A stretch of 64,000 bases of DNA from Siphonodentalium dalli (GCA_032622095.1 CP136063.1:30632987-30696986); one strand, 5' to 3'. Positions 1 through 10,600 are shown, numbered from the stretch's first letter. Notes: generated by a model not told the origin, from the letters alone. Numbers and translations: made by a program.

Positions 1-239
1 ATGTCATTCCATCCAGTCAGCCTTGTGTGACGTCACGTATAGGTCACCACCAATGATTATTATGAGGACCACGCTGAAATCGAATCGTGTCTGTGAAATT
101 GACATGAACATGGTGTAACTTGCAACTAGTTCAGTCGGCTCATTTCCTTTGATGTGGTGTCTTTGAATTGGGATCAAAGAAAAATGCTGTTTGATGAATT
201 GTTATCAAAAACGAAACGTGGACATGTCGTCATTTACGT

Positions 240-357
240 GGCTACACCAAACTTTCAAACAATTTGTTGTGGAATAGCCTAAAATACATGGGTAATTTGC
301 CTGTATTCGATCACAAGTCCGCCCATGCTCACCTATATACTTACCCAAACATATACT
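240..357 (+). repeat. Dispersed direct repeat, copy 1 (partner 5001-5118)
   Basis: About 118 bp nearly identical to 5001-5118. It holds the landmark 'GATCACAAGTCCGCCCATGC'. In the second copy it abuts MULE-transposase-like sequence, so it is probably a fragment of the same transposon family. The short ORFs across it look incidental. Confidence 0.7.
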
Positions 358-631
358 TATGTATACTGGCATATTACTTCGTTTATTTCTTGCTTCTAAT
401 TCTAAAGTATTACATAACACATATAACACATTCTGCTATAATTATTTAAATAATCGGAATCGGCACCTGAATCGGCCAATTGTGATCTCAAATAATCAGC
501 GCAAGGCTCTATTTGACAATCGGCTCATCACTAATCCAAATCCAAATCCAAATATTACCAGTTTTACCAACTGAGTGAATTCATGAGTGATGAGGCTGCC
601 CTCGTCCTAATCTCCTGTGTACTCATGGCCG

Positions 632-775
632 ATGGCAAACTTCAGACGATTGCAGGAGCGAACAAAGCAGAGAGATCCATTCGACCTCTGGAACAAGTAT
701 GACAACGAATCCATCGGACCAGAGCAGCTGTTACGCAAGGTTGCCAAGATCAACAGCCCTATGCAACCATCATAA
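632..775 (+). CDS. Short unidentified ORF with a downstream poly(A) signal
   Basis: A 47-residue ORF starts at ATG 632 and ends TAA 773-775. It contains DPFDLWNKYDNESIGPEQL and finishes NSPMQPS. AATAAA lies at about 827-832, followed by an A-rich run, as expected at the 3' end of a transcript or a retrocopy. The composition (basic start, then acidic/polar) looks more protein-like than the surrounding DNA. The frame is closed just upstream by TAA, so any larger protein would need an upstream exon. No family is recognised. It could be a terminal exon, a transposon tail or chance. Confidence 0.2.
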   Translation: MANFRRLQERTKQRDPFDLWNKYDNESIGPEQLLRKVAKINSPMQPS

Positions 776-1087
776 AAGTATTGAGATCTTTACCACAATA
801 CACAAGTCACTTGAAATTAACGATGTTTAATAAATAAAAAAAAAAGTTAATGGCACATTCTTATTATATATATATCTAATATAATTAATGGCTTAACAGG
901 AAGTATAGACTTCAAATTTGACAGCCATCAATGTCATTCCCTGTGATTTTCCTGACGTTACGTGAAATGAATTGTGTGAACATGTCAGTTATTTTATGCT
1001 AGTCATCAGCAACACCATCACAGTATGGCAATCGGAATAACCAGGATAACTCGCACAACTTTGTTGTATTTTGCCTTGATTTGTTAA

Positions 1088-1464
1088 CCCTTTACCCAAC
1101 AGAATGGCCCTGTGCCAATGCATTCTCTTATATATGCGAGTCGACCATAGGTCGCCTCGCATATATAAGAGAATGCATTGGCTTAACATATTAAAAATTA
1201 TAAAATTGTTAAAGAATGTAAGAAAAAATGGTAAAAAGTGTTAATGGCCAATGCATTCTCTTATATATGCGAGGCGACCTATGGTCGACTCGCATATATA
1301 AGAGAATGCATTGGCACAGGGCATAACTGTAACCATCACAATGTGGTCAAGGAGCCGGTTCCAATGATATCCATATTTGTATGGTTCTATTGAGACAGAC
1401 CGAAGATATTTTAGGCTGTTGAAGCTTTATTTGGCCGGTTTTGGCCGGTTTGTTGGGTAAAGGG
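1088..1464 (+). mobile_element. TTAA-target MITE, family 1 (double-hairpin core)
   Basis: Non-autonomous element flanked by TTAA on both sides (1084-1087, 1465-1468). Its termini are CCCTTTACCCAACA and the inverted copy. Two inverted copies of a 67-bp hairpin lie inside (about 1111-1177 and 1248-1314), separated by an AT-rich spacer. A TTAA target with CCC ends is the hallmark of piggyBac-type transposition. No coding capacity. Other copies: 25559-25929 and 43250-43632 (opposite orientation). Confidence 0.85.
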
Positions 1465-1560
1465 TTAAGTAAATCGTACAAGGAACATCGTTTGTCAAGT
1501 AACTGGTATATGTTAAGTAAATCGTACAAGGAACATCGTTTGTCAAGTAACTGGTATATG
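1465..1560 (+). repeat. 48-bp tandem duplication
   Basis: Two consecutive copies of a 48-bp unit beginning TTAAGTAAATCGTACAAGG lie at 1465-1512 and 1513-1560, immediately beyond the right TTAA of the MITE. Confidence 0.85.
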
Positions 1561-1605
1561 GTCTTCTTATTCATTTGTTTACAAATTATATTTTTACCCT
1601 TTTAG

Positions 1606-1806
1606 ATGTTCTCTGAAATTTCTGACAGACAGCTTTGTGAGCTCAACCATGTCATTTTCTTGGGATGACCCTGAAGATAATGCAGAGGTTGGGCAACTGG
1701 CGATCGACCTTTGTAATGGTGGCATACGGGGCAAGGTTCGTTTCAGCAAAGCCCCTGTATGCGGTTGCTTGGTTACTGCAAATTTTGATGTATCTGAGGT
1801 GTCAAG
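1606..1806 (+). CDS. Internal exon of an ATPase-like gene (exon A)
   Basis: An open exon with a pyrimidine-rich acceptor (TTTTTACCCTTTTAG, AG at 1604-1605) and a GTAAGC donor after 1806. It enters with one base of a split codon and leaves with two (AG), matching the next exon at 3229 exactly. The peptide contains SFSWDDPEDNAEVGQLAIDL, then an asparagine-glycine turn, then CGCLVTANFDVSEVSR. A DDP motif, a NG loop and a VTANF strand resemble the Walker B/sensor part of P-loop NTPases of the transposon or virus helicase-like type. That assignment is from memory and tentative. The minus-strand ORF here is a shadow. The rest of the gene is not visible: upstream exons lie off the window or are disguised, and the intron to exon B carries several MITEs. 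Confidence 0.6.
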
Positions 1807-2238
1807 GTAAGCTATATTTGATATGTAGCTGCTCAATATCATAATCTGTATATTCACAATCCTTTCTACTTCAGTGCAGGAACAATTTATGCAGAGTGAC
1901 AAAAACCTTTCCAGAGTAATTTATAAGAACTCTAATTAATAGAATGGTCTACTCTCCATTGAAGTCATCTCTATGATTCTGGTTTAACTTTAAGTGAAGT
2001 ATTGTTCATCATTACTCTGAAACAGGATGATAAATGTGTATACCCATAACTTTATAGGCTCTGGAATGATTTTCAAAAGTCATAGCACTGTATAGCCTCA
2101 TAGATATTACAGGTCATGTGGATTCCTAATTACTGCACAGTAAAGAGCATTTATTGTTACTTTCTGTGATACATTAAAAATTCAGATCGCTATAACCATC
2201 CTTTCCAAAAACAAACTCCACCATATCAAATCCAGTCG

Positions 2239-2643
2239 GAAGTCGGGATTTTTTTACCCTGTGCCAATGCATTCTCTTATATATGCGAGTCGACCATAGG
2301 TCGCCTCGCATATATAAGAGAATGCATTGGCCTACCAATTTTTTATCATTTTTTTTAAATAAATGTTTCTTACAATTTTTAGGACATAAAATAAAAAACA
2401 TCCATTACCCTGCAGTGAGCCCCACACATATTTAGAAGCATATAGAAGAGTGTTGTCTCCTCATGTTTGTCTGGGGCTCTGTATGGGTGAAATTATAAAA
2501 TTGTTAAAGAATACAAGAACAAATTATTAAAATTGTAAAAAATTGTTAGGCCAATGCATTCTCTTATATATGCGAGGCGACCTATGGTCGACTCGCATAT
2601 ATAAGAGAATGCATTGGCACAGGGTAAAAAAAATCCCGACTTA
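2239..2643 (+). mobile_element. Double-hairpin element in a third terminal-repeat context
   Basis: The same double-hairpin core as in the TTAA MITEs occupies 2257-2624, from CCCTGTGCC to GGCACAGGG. Here the flanking inverted repeat is AAGTCGGGATTTTTTT on the left and its complement on the right (to 2643), not either of the CCCTTT termini. The spacer between the hairpins (about 2331-2550) is longer and includes non-family sequence. No TTAA duplication is seen. It lies in the intron between exons A and B. Confidence 0.65.
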
Positions 2644-2810
2644 CAAAGATTATTGAACATTGTTTGTCGTGTTTGATAATATGGTATCTTATCTTTGATA
2701 TGCTTCAGATGTGCATAATATATAATCTTACTTTAGGCTTGAATTGCAATTTATAAGCATCTGTAAGCCACCAATACTTTTTCTTCTGTTAATATATAAT
2801 CTTACTTTAA

Positions 2811-3048
2811 CCCTTTGAGTGCCAGGGGCCGATCTCATCGGCCCTAAACCTACAAAATAAGTCTGTTAAAGAATATAAGAATAAATTATTAAAATTGTAA
2901 AAAATTGTAAAAAAAATAATAATAATTGTTAGGCCAATGCATTCTCTTATATATGCGAGGCGACCTATGGTCGACTCGCATATATAAGAGAATGCATTGG
3001 CACAGGGTATATGGGTCGATACAAAAATCGGACCTGGCACTCAAAGGG
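2811..3048 (+). mobile_element. TTAA-target MITE, family 2
   Basis: Flanked by TTAA (2807-2810, 3049-3052), with termini CCCTTTGAGTGCCAGG and the inverted copy. It contains one full 67-bp hairpin (about 2935-3001). The host DNA is an 80-85 bp unit duplicated in tandem from about 2718. The first copy (about 2718-2795) lacks the insertion and serves as an empty-site reference. A second copy of the element is at 7101-7328. Confidence 0.85.
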
Positions 3049-3228
3049 TTAATAGGCTTGAATTGCAATTTATAAGTGTCTGTAAGCCACCAATACTTTT
3101 TCTTCTGTTAATCGTGGATGTAGTCTCTGTAACTGTAAGCTAATGGTAGAATGTGTGGCAGTTGTCATTCAGTTTCAAGTTACGTCAACTTAACCTTCCT
3201 GTTCATCTTCTCTACTTTGTATTTCTAG

Positions 3229-3315
3229 GCACTACAACAGACTGCTGCTGTTAAAATTCAAGACAATAAAAAACAAACACCCAGGAGATGGTGCCAAGTT
3301 AGAAGATTTAGCAAA
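3229..3315 (+). CDS. Internal exon of the ATPase-like gene (exon B)
   Basis: Acceptor TTTGTATTTCTAG (AG 3227-3228); donor GTATGT after 3315. The first base completes the arginine codon split at 1806, then HYNRLLLLKFKTIKNKHPGD follows in frame, ending GAKLEDLAK. Basic and leucine-rich, it continues the ATPase-like fold suggested by exon A, where a TANF strand is often followed by an arginine finger region. The exon leaves with two bases of a codon. The next exon was not found before 8.7 kb. Correct phase on both sides makes coincidence unlikely. Confidence 0.6.
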
Positions 3316-3781
3316 GTATGTATATGTTTTAATAATGTCTTTACTCATGAAGGCAGTATAGAGGCAATTTTCCCAAACATGCAACATTCACATAAATTTA
3401 GTGAAATAAAATGCCAATCTATCAGCATGTGTCAAAATCAGCAATTGTTCTGCCAGTATTCATGACTCCAAATGTAATATAATATCACCAAAACTCTTGA
3501 AACATTATTTCTGAAGTCAATAGACCGATTGAGCTCATATTTGGAATGGGTCGTCCTTTCGAATCAGTTTTGTTAAAATATGGCAGACCGGCCAAATATG
3601 GACAGAGCTTGGGGACAGTTTGCACACTCCCCCAAGAATTCTTTAATACCTATTATAAATCATATGTTGAATTCAAATTATGATAACAGATTCAATATTT
3701 TACGAATTGGATGTTGTAATTATGGACAAAGTTATTTGAGTTTTTACATTTACTATATTAACCCATTATATCATATACCAA

Positions 3782-4830
3782 TGATTAAACTGTATTAGAT
3801 AATGCAACACTAACATGCTTCCCTGGGTGCACAAACACACAGCATATGAAGAAGGATGCCATTCTTAATCTGCGCAAGATGCACAAATGAGGATATCAAT
3901 GACACAATGTCATTCTCAGCTCAGAATCTGGACTGTTGATGATGGACGATACAATACTGCATGATGAGACGGAGGATAAAATCTGGACTTTTGATGATGG
4001 ACGGGACAATACTGTATGATGAGACGGAGGAAAAAATACAGACTGAGTATATTTCTCAATATCTGATTGCCAAATTTTTGCCTAGGATATGAACAAATGT
4101 GTTTGACGATGAATGACAGTTATTCCAACTTCACCTCGTCTATCTAGAGTGTATAGAAGGTGTCGGGCCGGTAAGGGAAGGCTACATGTGTATGAAATAG
4201 AGTGAACACAACACCAGAATGGCGGATTATTACTCGCATACATATATACGAGAATGCATTGGCCTAACAATTTTTTTTATCATTTGTTTCTTTATATAAA
4301 ATTTTCTTACATTCTTTCAAAATTTTGAAGAGATATACCGGTAACAAACTTATAAATTAAACGCTCTTTATTGAGTAATAAACACTCTTCATTAAATGAT
4401 AACCAATTAATTAGCCCCTTCTGGGAACTGGTCTTGGTCAAAATTTCCAGATTTCTATCTCTGAGCACATGGTGTCATATAAAAAGCTGTTGTTGTCATT
4501 CAGTGCATGGGGGCTATTTTCAATGCACATTTAATTATATGAAATGCTGTTGTCATTGCCTAAAGAAACTAATGAATTTATTTCTATCGAAATTATCATT
4601 TTTTAAATCATTTAATATCTGTGGGGACCTTCAGTTATTGAATGTTGTTGTTGGCATTCAGTGCATGGGGGTCCTCGGAAAGTTCCTATGAACCCCGACA
4701 ATGACAACAACAACAAAATGTCATATAACTCAACTTTTAAATCATTTAATATCTTTGGGCACCTATAGAATGCAGACAGTCATTAGTATAAACATGCATT
4801 CAATTAGATACAGACTTATTTGATTTCGAA
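3782..4830 (+). repeat. About 1.1-kb dispersed duplication, copy 1 (partner 43723-44865)
   Basis: Collinear with 43723-44865 over about 1.1 kb. Shared landmarks include GATTAAACTGTATTAGATAA, the CACCTCGTCTATCTAGAGTG segment, a fragment of the hairpin core (GAATGCATTGGCCTAACAAT), and GTGCATGGGGGCTATTTTCA. The second copy carries an extra internal tandem duplication of about 110 bp. No protein is recognised in it. Confidence 0.75.
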
Positions 4831-5000
4831 ACACGCAAATACAGGAATTTGTGAACACACAAAGATAAAGATGGAAAGTTATTTTAATAGGAGCATGTTT
4901 AATAGCGCCAAAGGTTTTCAAGATATACATGTAGTAAATAACTATTTTTAGAGCGAAGATGGCTTATGTTTTTAATATTTGTTCTTTATAGGTTGGCACC

Positions 5001-5118
5001 GGCTACATCAAACTTTCAAACAATTTGTTGTGGAATAGCTTAAAATACATGGGTAAGTTGCCTGTATTCGATCACAAGTCCGCCCATGCTCACCTATATA
5101 CTTACCCAAACATATACA
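5001..5118 (+). repeat. Dispersed direct repeat, copy 2
   Basis: Partner of 240-357. Here the repeat runs directly into the MULE-like coding remnant, suggesting it is the upstream part of the same element. Confidence 0.7.
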
Positions 5119-5343
5119 AGTATTCACCGACTTTGAACAAGCAGCTCCATCAAGCCCCATCACCCAAGTGTTCCCTACATCGAAGGTTCCCTATGTCTAA
5201 GGTTGCCTCTTTCATTACGGACAAGCCATATACAAGTATGTCACGAGAACCACGACCCAGCCATTCGAGAAGTCATCCGTCGTGCCATAGGCCTAGCATT
5301 CGTTCCAATCGGTCAAGTCAGCGATACATGGTTATTATAGTGT
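5118..5343 (+). pseudogene. MULE-type transposase fragment, broken
   Basis: The readable pieces are VFTDFEQAA, GCLFHYGQAIYKYV and then REVIRRAIGLAFVPIGQVSD. This order (TDFE..A, then G-C-x-FH-x-x-Q, then AF-P) is that of the Mutator-like (MULE) transposase core, where the aspartate of TDFE is catalytic. One in-frame TAA lies before GCLFHY, and a frame change follows YKYV, so no intact protein is encoded. The long ORF in another frame across this stretch is a by-product. Confident as a MULE relic, unsure of its edges. Confidence 0.55.
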
Positions 5344-5470
5344 TAGAGGCCTGGGAAGATGGTATGGAGCAACCCACAAACATATTAACAGGTTAACTTT
5401 CACCATCAAGTGGAATCATACATGTATATATTTATTTGCATGTTATATATATAAATTATTTATGTATTAG

Positions 5471-5643
5471 ATACCACAGAATCGAAAACAAAAACCAGAA
5501 GACTTGCAGAGAAGATTGTGGAATATTTGTGGCCCCGCAGCATTAGACACAGAAGGAATATTCAACACGAAACCTTACTGCTTCTGAAAATGAACTATAA
5601 TTTTCAGTGTGTTGTCCAATGTAATGCTCATGGCGGTGATTAG
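5471..5643 (+). CDS. Possible exon after the MULE remnant
   Basis: An acceptor-like TTTATGTATTAG precedes 5471. The reading TTESKTKTRRLAEKIVEYLW follows, open for 56 codons to TAG. It could be a 3' exon of the MULE element or an unrelated short ORF. No family is recognised. Confidence 0.2.
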
Positions 5644-5649
5644 CTTTAT

Positions 5650-6990
5650 AAAGGAATCAGTTTATTGCTTCTTGGCAGTCACCCAAAACAAACTAGAGGT
5701 GTGATACACTCCCCCGTCTCCACCCCCGCCATGTTTAATATGTCAGTAAACATTAAGTTAAATTATCGACCCATTGGATAATCTTAAAACTGCCAGATTA
5801 ATAGAGACTGTACGAGATTTAACAGATATAATTTATGAAATTGCAAACAATTAGCTTAGAGATATCAGAAGTGCGCTGCACTCAACTTACTGGTGATTTG
5901 CAATTAGTGCCATGTGTTGAACATTTTAAAGGCTTCAAATTTGGTTAAATTTGCCGCCGGAAAGAGAAAAAAAGACTAAAACAACTCCTTCAATTTGTAT
6001 CAGGTCTGCCGACTGTTTTGATATCAACAGATGGACGTATGTTGATACCAACAAAAGTCGCAGTTGCAAAAAAAACTTGGCCAAAGGAAAAGAGTGAAGT
6101 CATGAAAAATCTGCATAATAAAAACCGGGTAACCTGAAAAAAGTCCCAAAGGGGAATGTCACACTTTAATCTGATCGGAGCTCTCATGGTGAAATTTAAT
6201 CCGTTCTGAGCTCTGCTTGTGAACTTTAATCCGATCAGAGCTCTCCCATAGAGTTGAGGCCTAAGTGTAATGAAATCTCAGAGGGTGAATTTGGCGATGC
6301 TAGCGTCACTAAGTTCACCCTCAGGGACATCATTCTGCAAATATTATAGACGCTAAATTCAGGCTTGTGCATGTGGTGTTTATTGGGACTCCCAATAATT
6401 TTGTACCCATTCTAACTAGTCATCCTTTATCGGCTGACATATAGGAGATATCAGACGATGACCAATGGGTATGAACAACATGACTAAACCAGACAGTATG
6501 CCTCCCAACAAAATAGATTAAACTGGCAAAATAATACAATGGTGTGTATGTAAGGAAAAGAAATGGACCTATAGCCTTCTTCTGAATCCGTTTTAACCTT
6601 TAAATGCAAATATTTAAATCTTGTTACGAGATTTTGGCTAAATAAAATCAGAGACTTTTTTGAGTCAGCCAAAATCAGAGAATGAACTGGGAGAGTATAC
6701 AATAATACGAAAAAAACCTTAACTACATGGTTAACAGCCCCATACAGAGGAGTGCTAATTTACAATCCACAAGCTTCTAATAGATAAAGGCATTTCCCAG
6801 GGGAGACGAAATGCAAAATTACCATGATGGCAACAGTGATCTCCCAACATACAATATAATGTCCGTCAAAAGGAAAGATCGCATTGCGAGTACAGGCAAA
6901 ACACTTATTCCAGTGGTAAATAAAGTAGACAATGGCAGCGAGGTTATTCGATCAACTATGAGTTCAAACACAAGTATGCCATCCAGTGTC
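5650..6990. other. No gene recognised
   Basis: AT-rich non-coding DNA. The only structure noticed is three imperfect copies of a roughly 30-bp segment containing TTTAATCYGATCRGAGCTCTC around 6165-6245. Short ORFs here lack splice or codon support. Confidence 0.5.
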
Positions 6991-6993
6991 ATA

Positions 6994-7358
6994 GAGTAAT
7001 GCCCTAAATAATCAAGACTCCTGAGAGCTTTCCAATGAATGGCAACGAGCCATATTTCCGACTTAATCCTGAACAATTACCCATAATTCTTTGTGGTTAA
7101 CCCTTTGAGTGCCAGGTCGATTTTTTTTATCAACCCATATACCCTGTGCCAATGCATTCTCTTATAGGTCGCCTCGCATATATAAGAGAATGCATTGGCC
7201 TAACAATCTTCTTTTTTTCTTTTTTTTTTTACAATTTTTTACAATTTTAATAATTTATTCTTATATACTTTAACAGACTTATTTTGTAGGTTTAGGGCCG
7301 ATGAGATCAGCCCCTGGCACTCAAAGGGTTAAGGAGTCGATTATTTAGGGCCTTACTG
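6994..7358 (+). mobile_element. TA-target palindromic MITE copy, interrupted by a TTAA MITE
   Basis: A degraded relative of 27987-28196, bounded by TA (6992-6993, 7359-7360). The left arm has lost most of its sequence. The right arm still reads AATGGCAACGAGCCATATTT... and ends GGGCCTTACTG. Its TTAA at 7097 was used as the target of the family-2 MITE (7101-7328). Across that insertion, the sequence rejoins exactly as in the uninterrupted copy at 28161-28180. Confidence 0.75.
7101..7328 (-). mobile_element. TTAA-target MITE, family 2, inside a TA-target MITE
   Basis: Termini CCCTTTGAGTGCCAGG, flanked by TTAA at 7097-7100 and 7329-7332. The internal hairpin has lost about 15 bp of its left arm (about 7147-7199). 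It is inserted in the orientation opposite to 2811-3048. Confidence 0.85.
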
Positions 7359-7359
7359 T

Positions 7360-8554
7360 ATGTTATACACATGAACAGGTTAAAAATGTGGAGACAACTA
7401 TTAGCAATGGCAGCATAATTGGCATGGACCAAACATTCAATATAGCAGCATGTTATCTTCCTACTGTAACAATTATACCTTGTGTCAATTGTATTGTAAA
7501 TCAGTGAAGGCTCTTTAAACATGGGTTGTCGCATTAAATCGGAAAGGTAATGGTCTCTTTAAATATTCGAGCGAGATTTGGCTGGACATCTTTAATGTGG
7601 GTGTCGCAGTGGTCCGGCGACGATCAATTATTAATTCACGGGTGAATGCATGCTAAGTCTGAAGGATAGCTTGTGTGGGGCGTGGCTTCGCTCACGATGA
7701 TTGACAACATAAATCTTGTGTGAACGCATGTAATTTACGATTCGCTTGCTACGGACATTGAATGGCTATTTAGGATCGAGAATTTTGTGGTATGTTTTGT
7801 TTGACTTGAATTTCCAAAGACTAAAGGTATGTGTTGCTAAATTTTCTTCTTAGGGGGTGGGGGTGGAAATTATTCCTTGAGTTACGGGGAGATGACAATA
7901 TTTTAATTTAATTTTCCATGTTCGACCGAGTTCATTTACCAAGCTAATTGTCTTGTCCGAATGTATTCTGGTTTGAAATAATTCCCCGAGTTAGTGGATA
8001 TTCATATCTGTTACAAATGCGATAATATTACGCTATATTCATGGTGTACCCTAGCCACCGATAAAACACGTGTCAATGGGCAATGGAATATCGTCGCGAC
8101 ACTGGGCCACGGTATGACTATTTTTGGACTAACTTAGGGCGTTGATGTCAAATTGTCAATTCATCTCACTTGCGCATACCATCAAACAAAGGTTGAGACC
8201 ATGTAGATAAATCTGTTCAATCGAGAATTTAGACTCATCACAGAATTCCTCGAAAACATTGTCATTTGAACCATATGTAAATTTACTGTACTCATGATAC
8301 ATCGGCGTTGGCGGCAAAATTACTCTCTTCCTGCACCAGCACCACTATTCTCTCTTAAGGTCATTATTATTGCATGCCAGTATTCTTTAGTTTGTTATTT
8401 TATTTAATTTATACAAAATCTGATGGAACAGACTAACTACGATGAGTACAGGGGGCATAACAAAATTGAATTTAATGGACGGGTCTGCATTGTCACCCCT
8501 TTTTGACATTTGTTGTTAAGAGTTATATATTACTCAAACGGAAGGATGCGATGA
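7360..8554. other. No gene recognised
   Basis: Non-coding left flank of the giant CACTA element. Nothing beyond short chance ORFs. Confidence 0.5.
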
Positions 8555-8718
8555 GTATATATGTCAAATAATTGTGGATGATGGTTTCTAATGTTCTCAA
8601 ATAGAATTACCCCCCATTTCTCTTTACATTATCATTGGGAAATTTCACGCCATGCCAAAATAACATATACCGGAAGTATCGAAAATCGTGTGTGATGCGA
8701 ACCACGTGCATTTGAAAA
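8555..8718 (+). repeat. End of a tandem-repeat unit interrupted by the CACTA insertion
   Basis: About 160 bp closely matching 41115-41282, with shared landmarks CATATACCGGAAGTATCGAA and GCGAACCACGTGCA. This is the left half of the target repeat. The array continues to the right of the element at 41032. Confidence 0.85.
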
Positions 8719-8721
8719 GAT
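8719..8721 (+). repeat. CACTA target-site duplication GAT, left
   Basis: GAT immediately before CACTACTG. The partner is 41032-41034. The same GAT occurs once in the uninterrupted site at 41283-41285. Confidence 0.9.
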
Positions 8722-8739
8722 CACTACTGCACACACAAC

Positions 8740-9345
8740 CCATTAAAATATCATTAAAATCCCATTAAAATTCCATTAAATATCATAAATCCATTACTTT
8801 ATGCCATTAATTCTTGTAACAAAAAAAATAATGGGTTTCCCAGAACCCATTAAAAACCATTACATTTTGTTATTTTAATGGCCAATACTGCCATATTTCC
8901 CATTAATCATCAACAATGTATTGTTAATGGCCATTAGATGCCCTTAAAATTTGTAAAGACCACAATTTAATGGCCATAGTCTCTAATATTTTAATGGCTA
9001 TTATCCATCTTATATGTATTTGAGTGTTTAATGGCCATTAATTAAGTATTTTGAGAAATTGATACCAACTGTTGTACATCCATGATGGTTAATGGCCATT
9101 AAAGTATGATTTGAAAACTTGATGCTCATTAATTATATGTTAATGACCATTAATTATATGCATTTTGGTGTTTAATGGCCATTATCTAATAATTTTGAAA
9201 AATTAATGGCTATCACCTCAATAGTGCTGGTGTTTAATGCCCATTAACTTAGTAATAAAAAAATTAAGGGCCCTAAATGATGTACCTATGGTGGTTAATG
9301 GCCATTAACATAGAATTTGAAAAATGAATGCCCATCAAACTCATT
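8740..9345 (+). repeat. Left subterminal repeat field of the CACTA element
   Basis: Dense variants of TTAATGGCCATTAA, CCCATTAA and TTAATGCCCATTAA, irregularly spaced in both orientations (the core is palindromic). In CACTA elements such subterminal motifs bind the second element-encoded protein and position the ends. Binding here is inference. Confidence 0.85.
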
Positions 9346-9349
9346 AAGA

Positions 9350-10600
9350 ACTGAAAGTTTGCTTCCTGTATTTCTAGATATGATCGATGTATGAAAGCAG
9401 GTTGCAGTGTGTAGCGCTGAAGCGCTCCTCACATAACTTTGTCAGACCAACCTGATTTCATAACGCATGGAAATACAGGAAACATTATTTATATTTACAC
9501 ACCAAAAAGAACATTCAATGGAAATTTGTTTCGATTATTGAATAAAATGAATGATTTGCACATGTGATTTGCACCGTTTTCTAGTGAAAAATAGAATGTT
9601 GAAAGCGACAGGCGCGTTGTTAACGTAATTGCTACGTTACACATGTGAAGCAGGTGTCAACTTCTTTCATACTTTATGCATTACGGTTGCTCTATCAGCT
9701 GATCAGTTCCTGACCAAACAGAAGACTTGATTCAGTCTCGGTAGCAGAAGTGCAGGTAGAAGTGTAAATATTAATTAACACCCCCATCTTATTGGAATAG
9801 GAAAATTGATGTTCATCACTTTCCAAATGTGGTTTCTTTTAGATTCTAATGAAATAAATTGGAATGTACAAGTTGTGCCTGTGCAACTTAAGCTTGTTAA
9901 ACTGCTTTTATATATAAAATACCAATACAACCCAAAAGCAAAACAGTTTTCATGGATAGAAATGGAATCATGTCTGATGATCAGTGTGTTTTATTAATTG
10001 GATAGTTTGATATATATGATATACACTATAGCTATATTATGTGATGCCAACCATAGTATTTTCAAACTAGAGCCGCCAGGGCAGCTGGGACGCTCACCTG
10101 ACATGCGTCGGTGCTATATGCTTGTTTTCAAAAGGAGAAACTAATTCGAGCCTTAGTAACTTTACGATATATAATATATAGACTATACGATAAAATGTGA
10201 TATATTGTCACTTGATTGGGGGGCTCAATTTATCGAGCAAGCACTTTCATGGCAATATTAGTCACAGGCTTGTCACCAGAGGTTCTGGCGCACATTATAA
10301 GTTACCAACCCACTCATTTCAACAAATATCAGTTTCACAGTGACACACAATATTTTCAAAATGTGCGTCAGCAAATGGTTTAAATTTTATGGCCTTGGGT
10401 CTATTAAATTAATGTTGAGGTGGTTTCAACAAAAGTTCTACTCCCCCATAGATATTGCAGATCAAATTTGAGCCCACTTGACTACTGTGGCGTTGAAGAA
10501 AAAATATATTCTTTATCAAGGGGGTCAGAACAAAAAACCAAGATATAAAACCAAATTAATTAAATCCAAATTTTTTTTTTTAGAAATGAGCTGAAAAGCC
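9350..10600. other. Element interior, no gene recognised
   Basis: Non-coding. About 10066-10130 carries a GGGACGCTCACCTGACATG segment related to 16766-16830 and to the ends of the foldback near 35440-36178, probably a dispersed element end. Confidence 0.45.
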
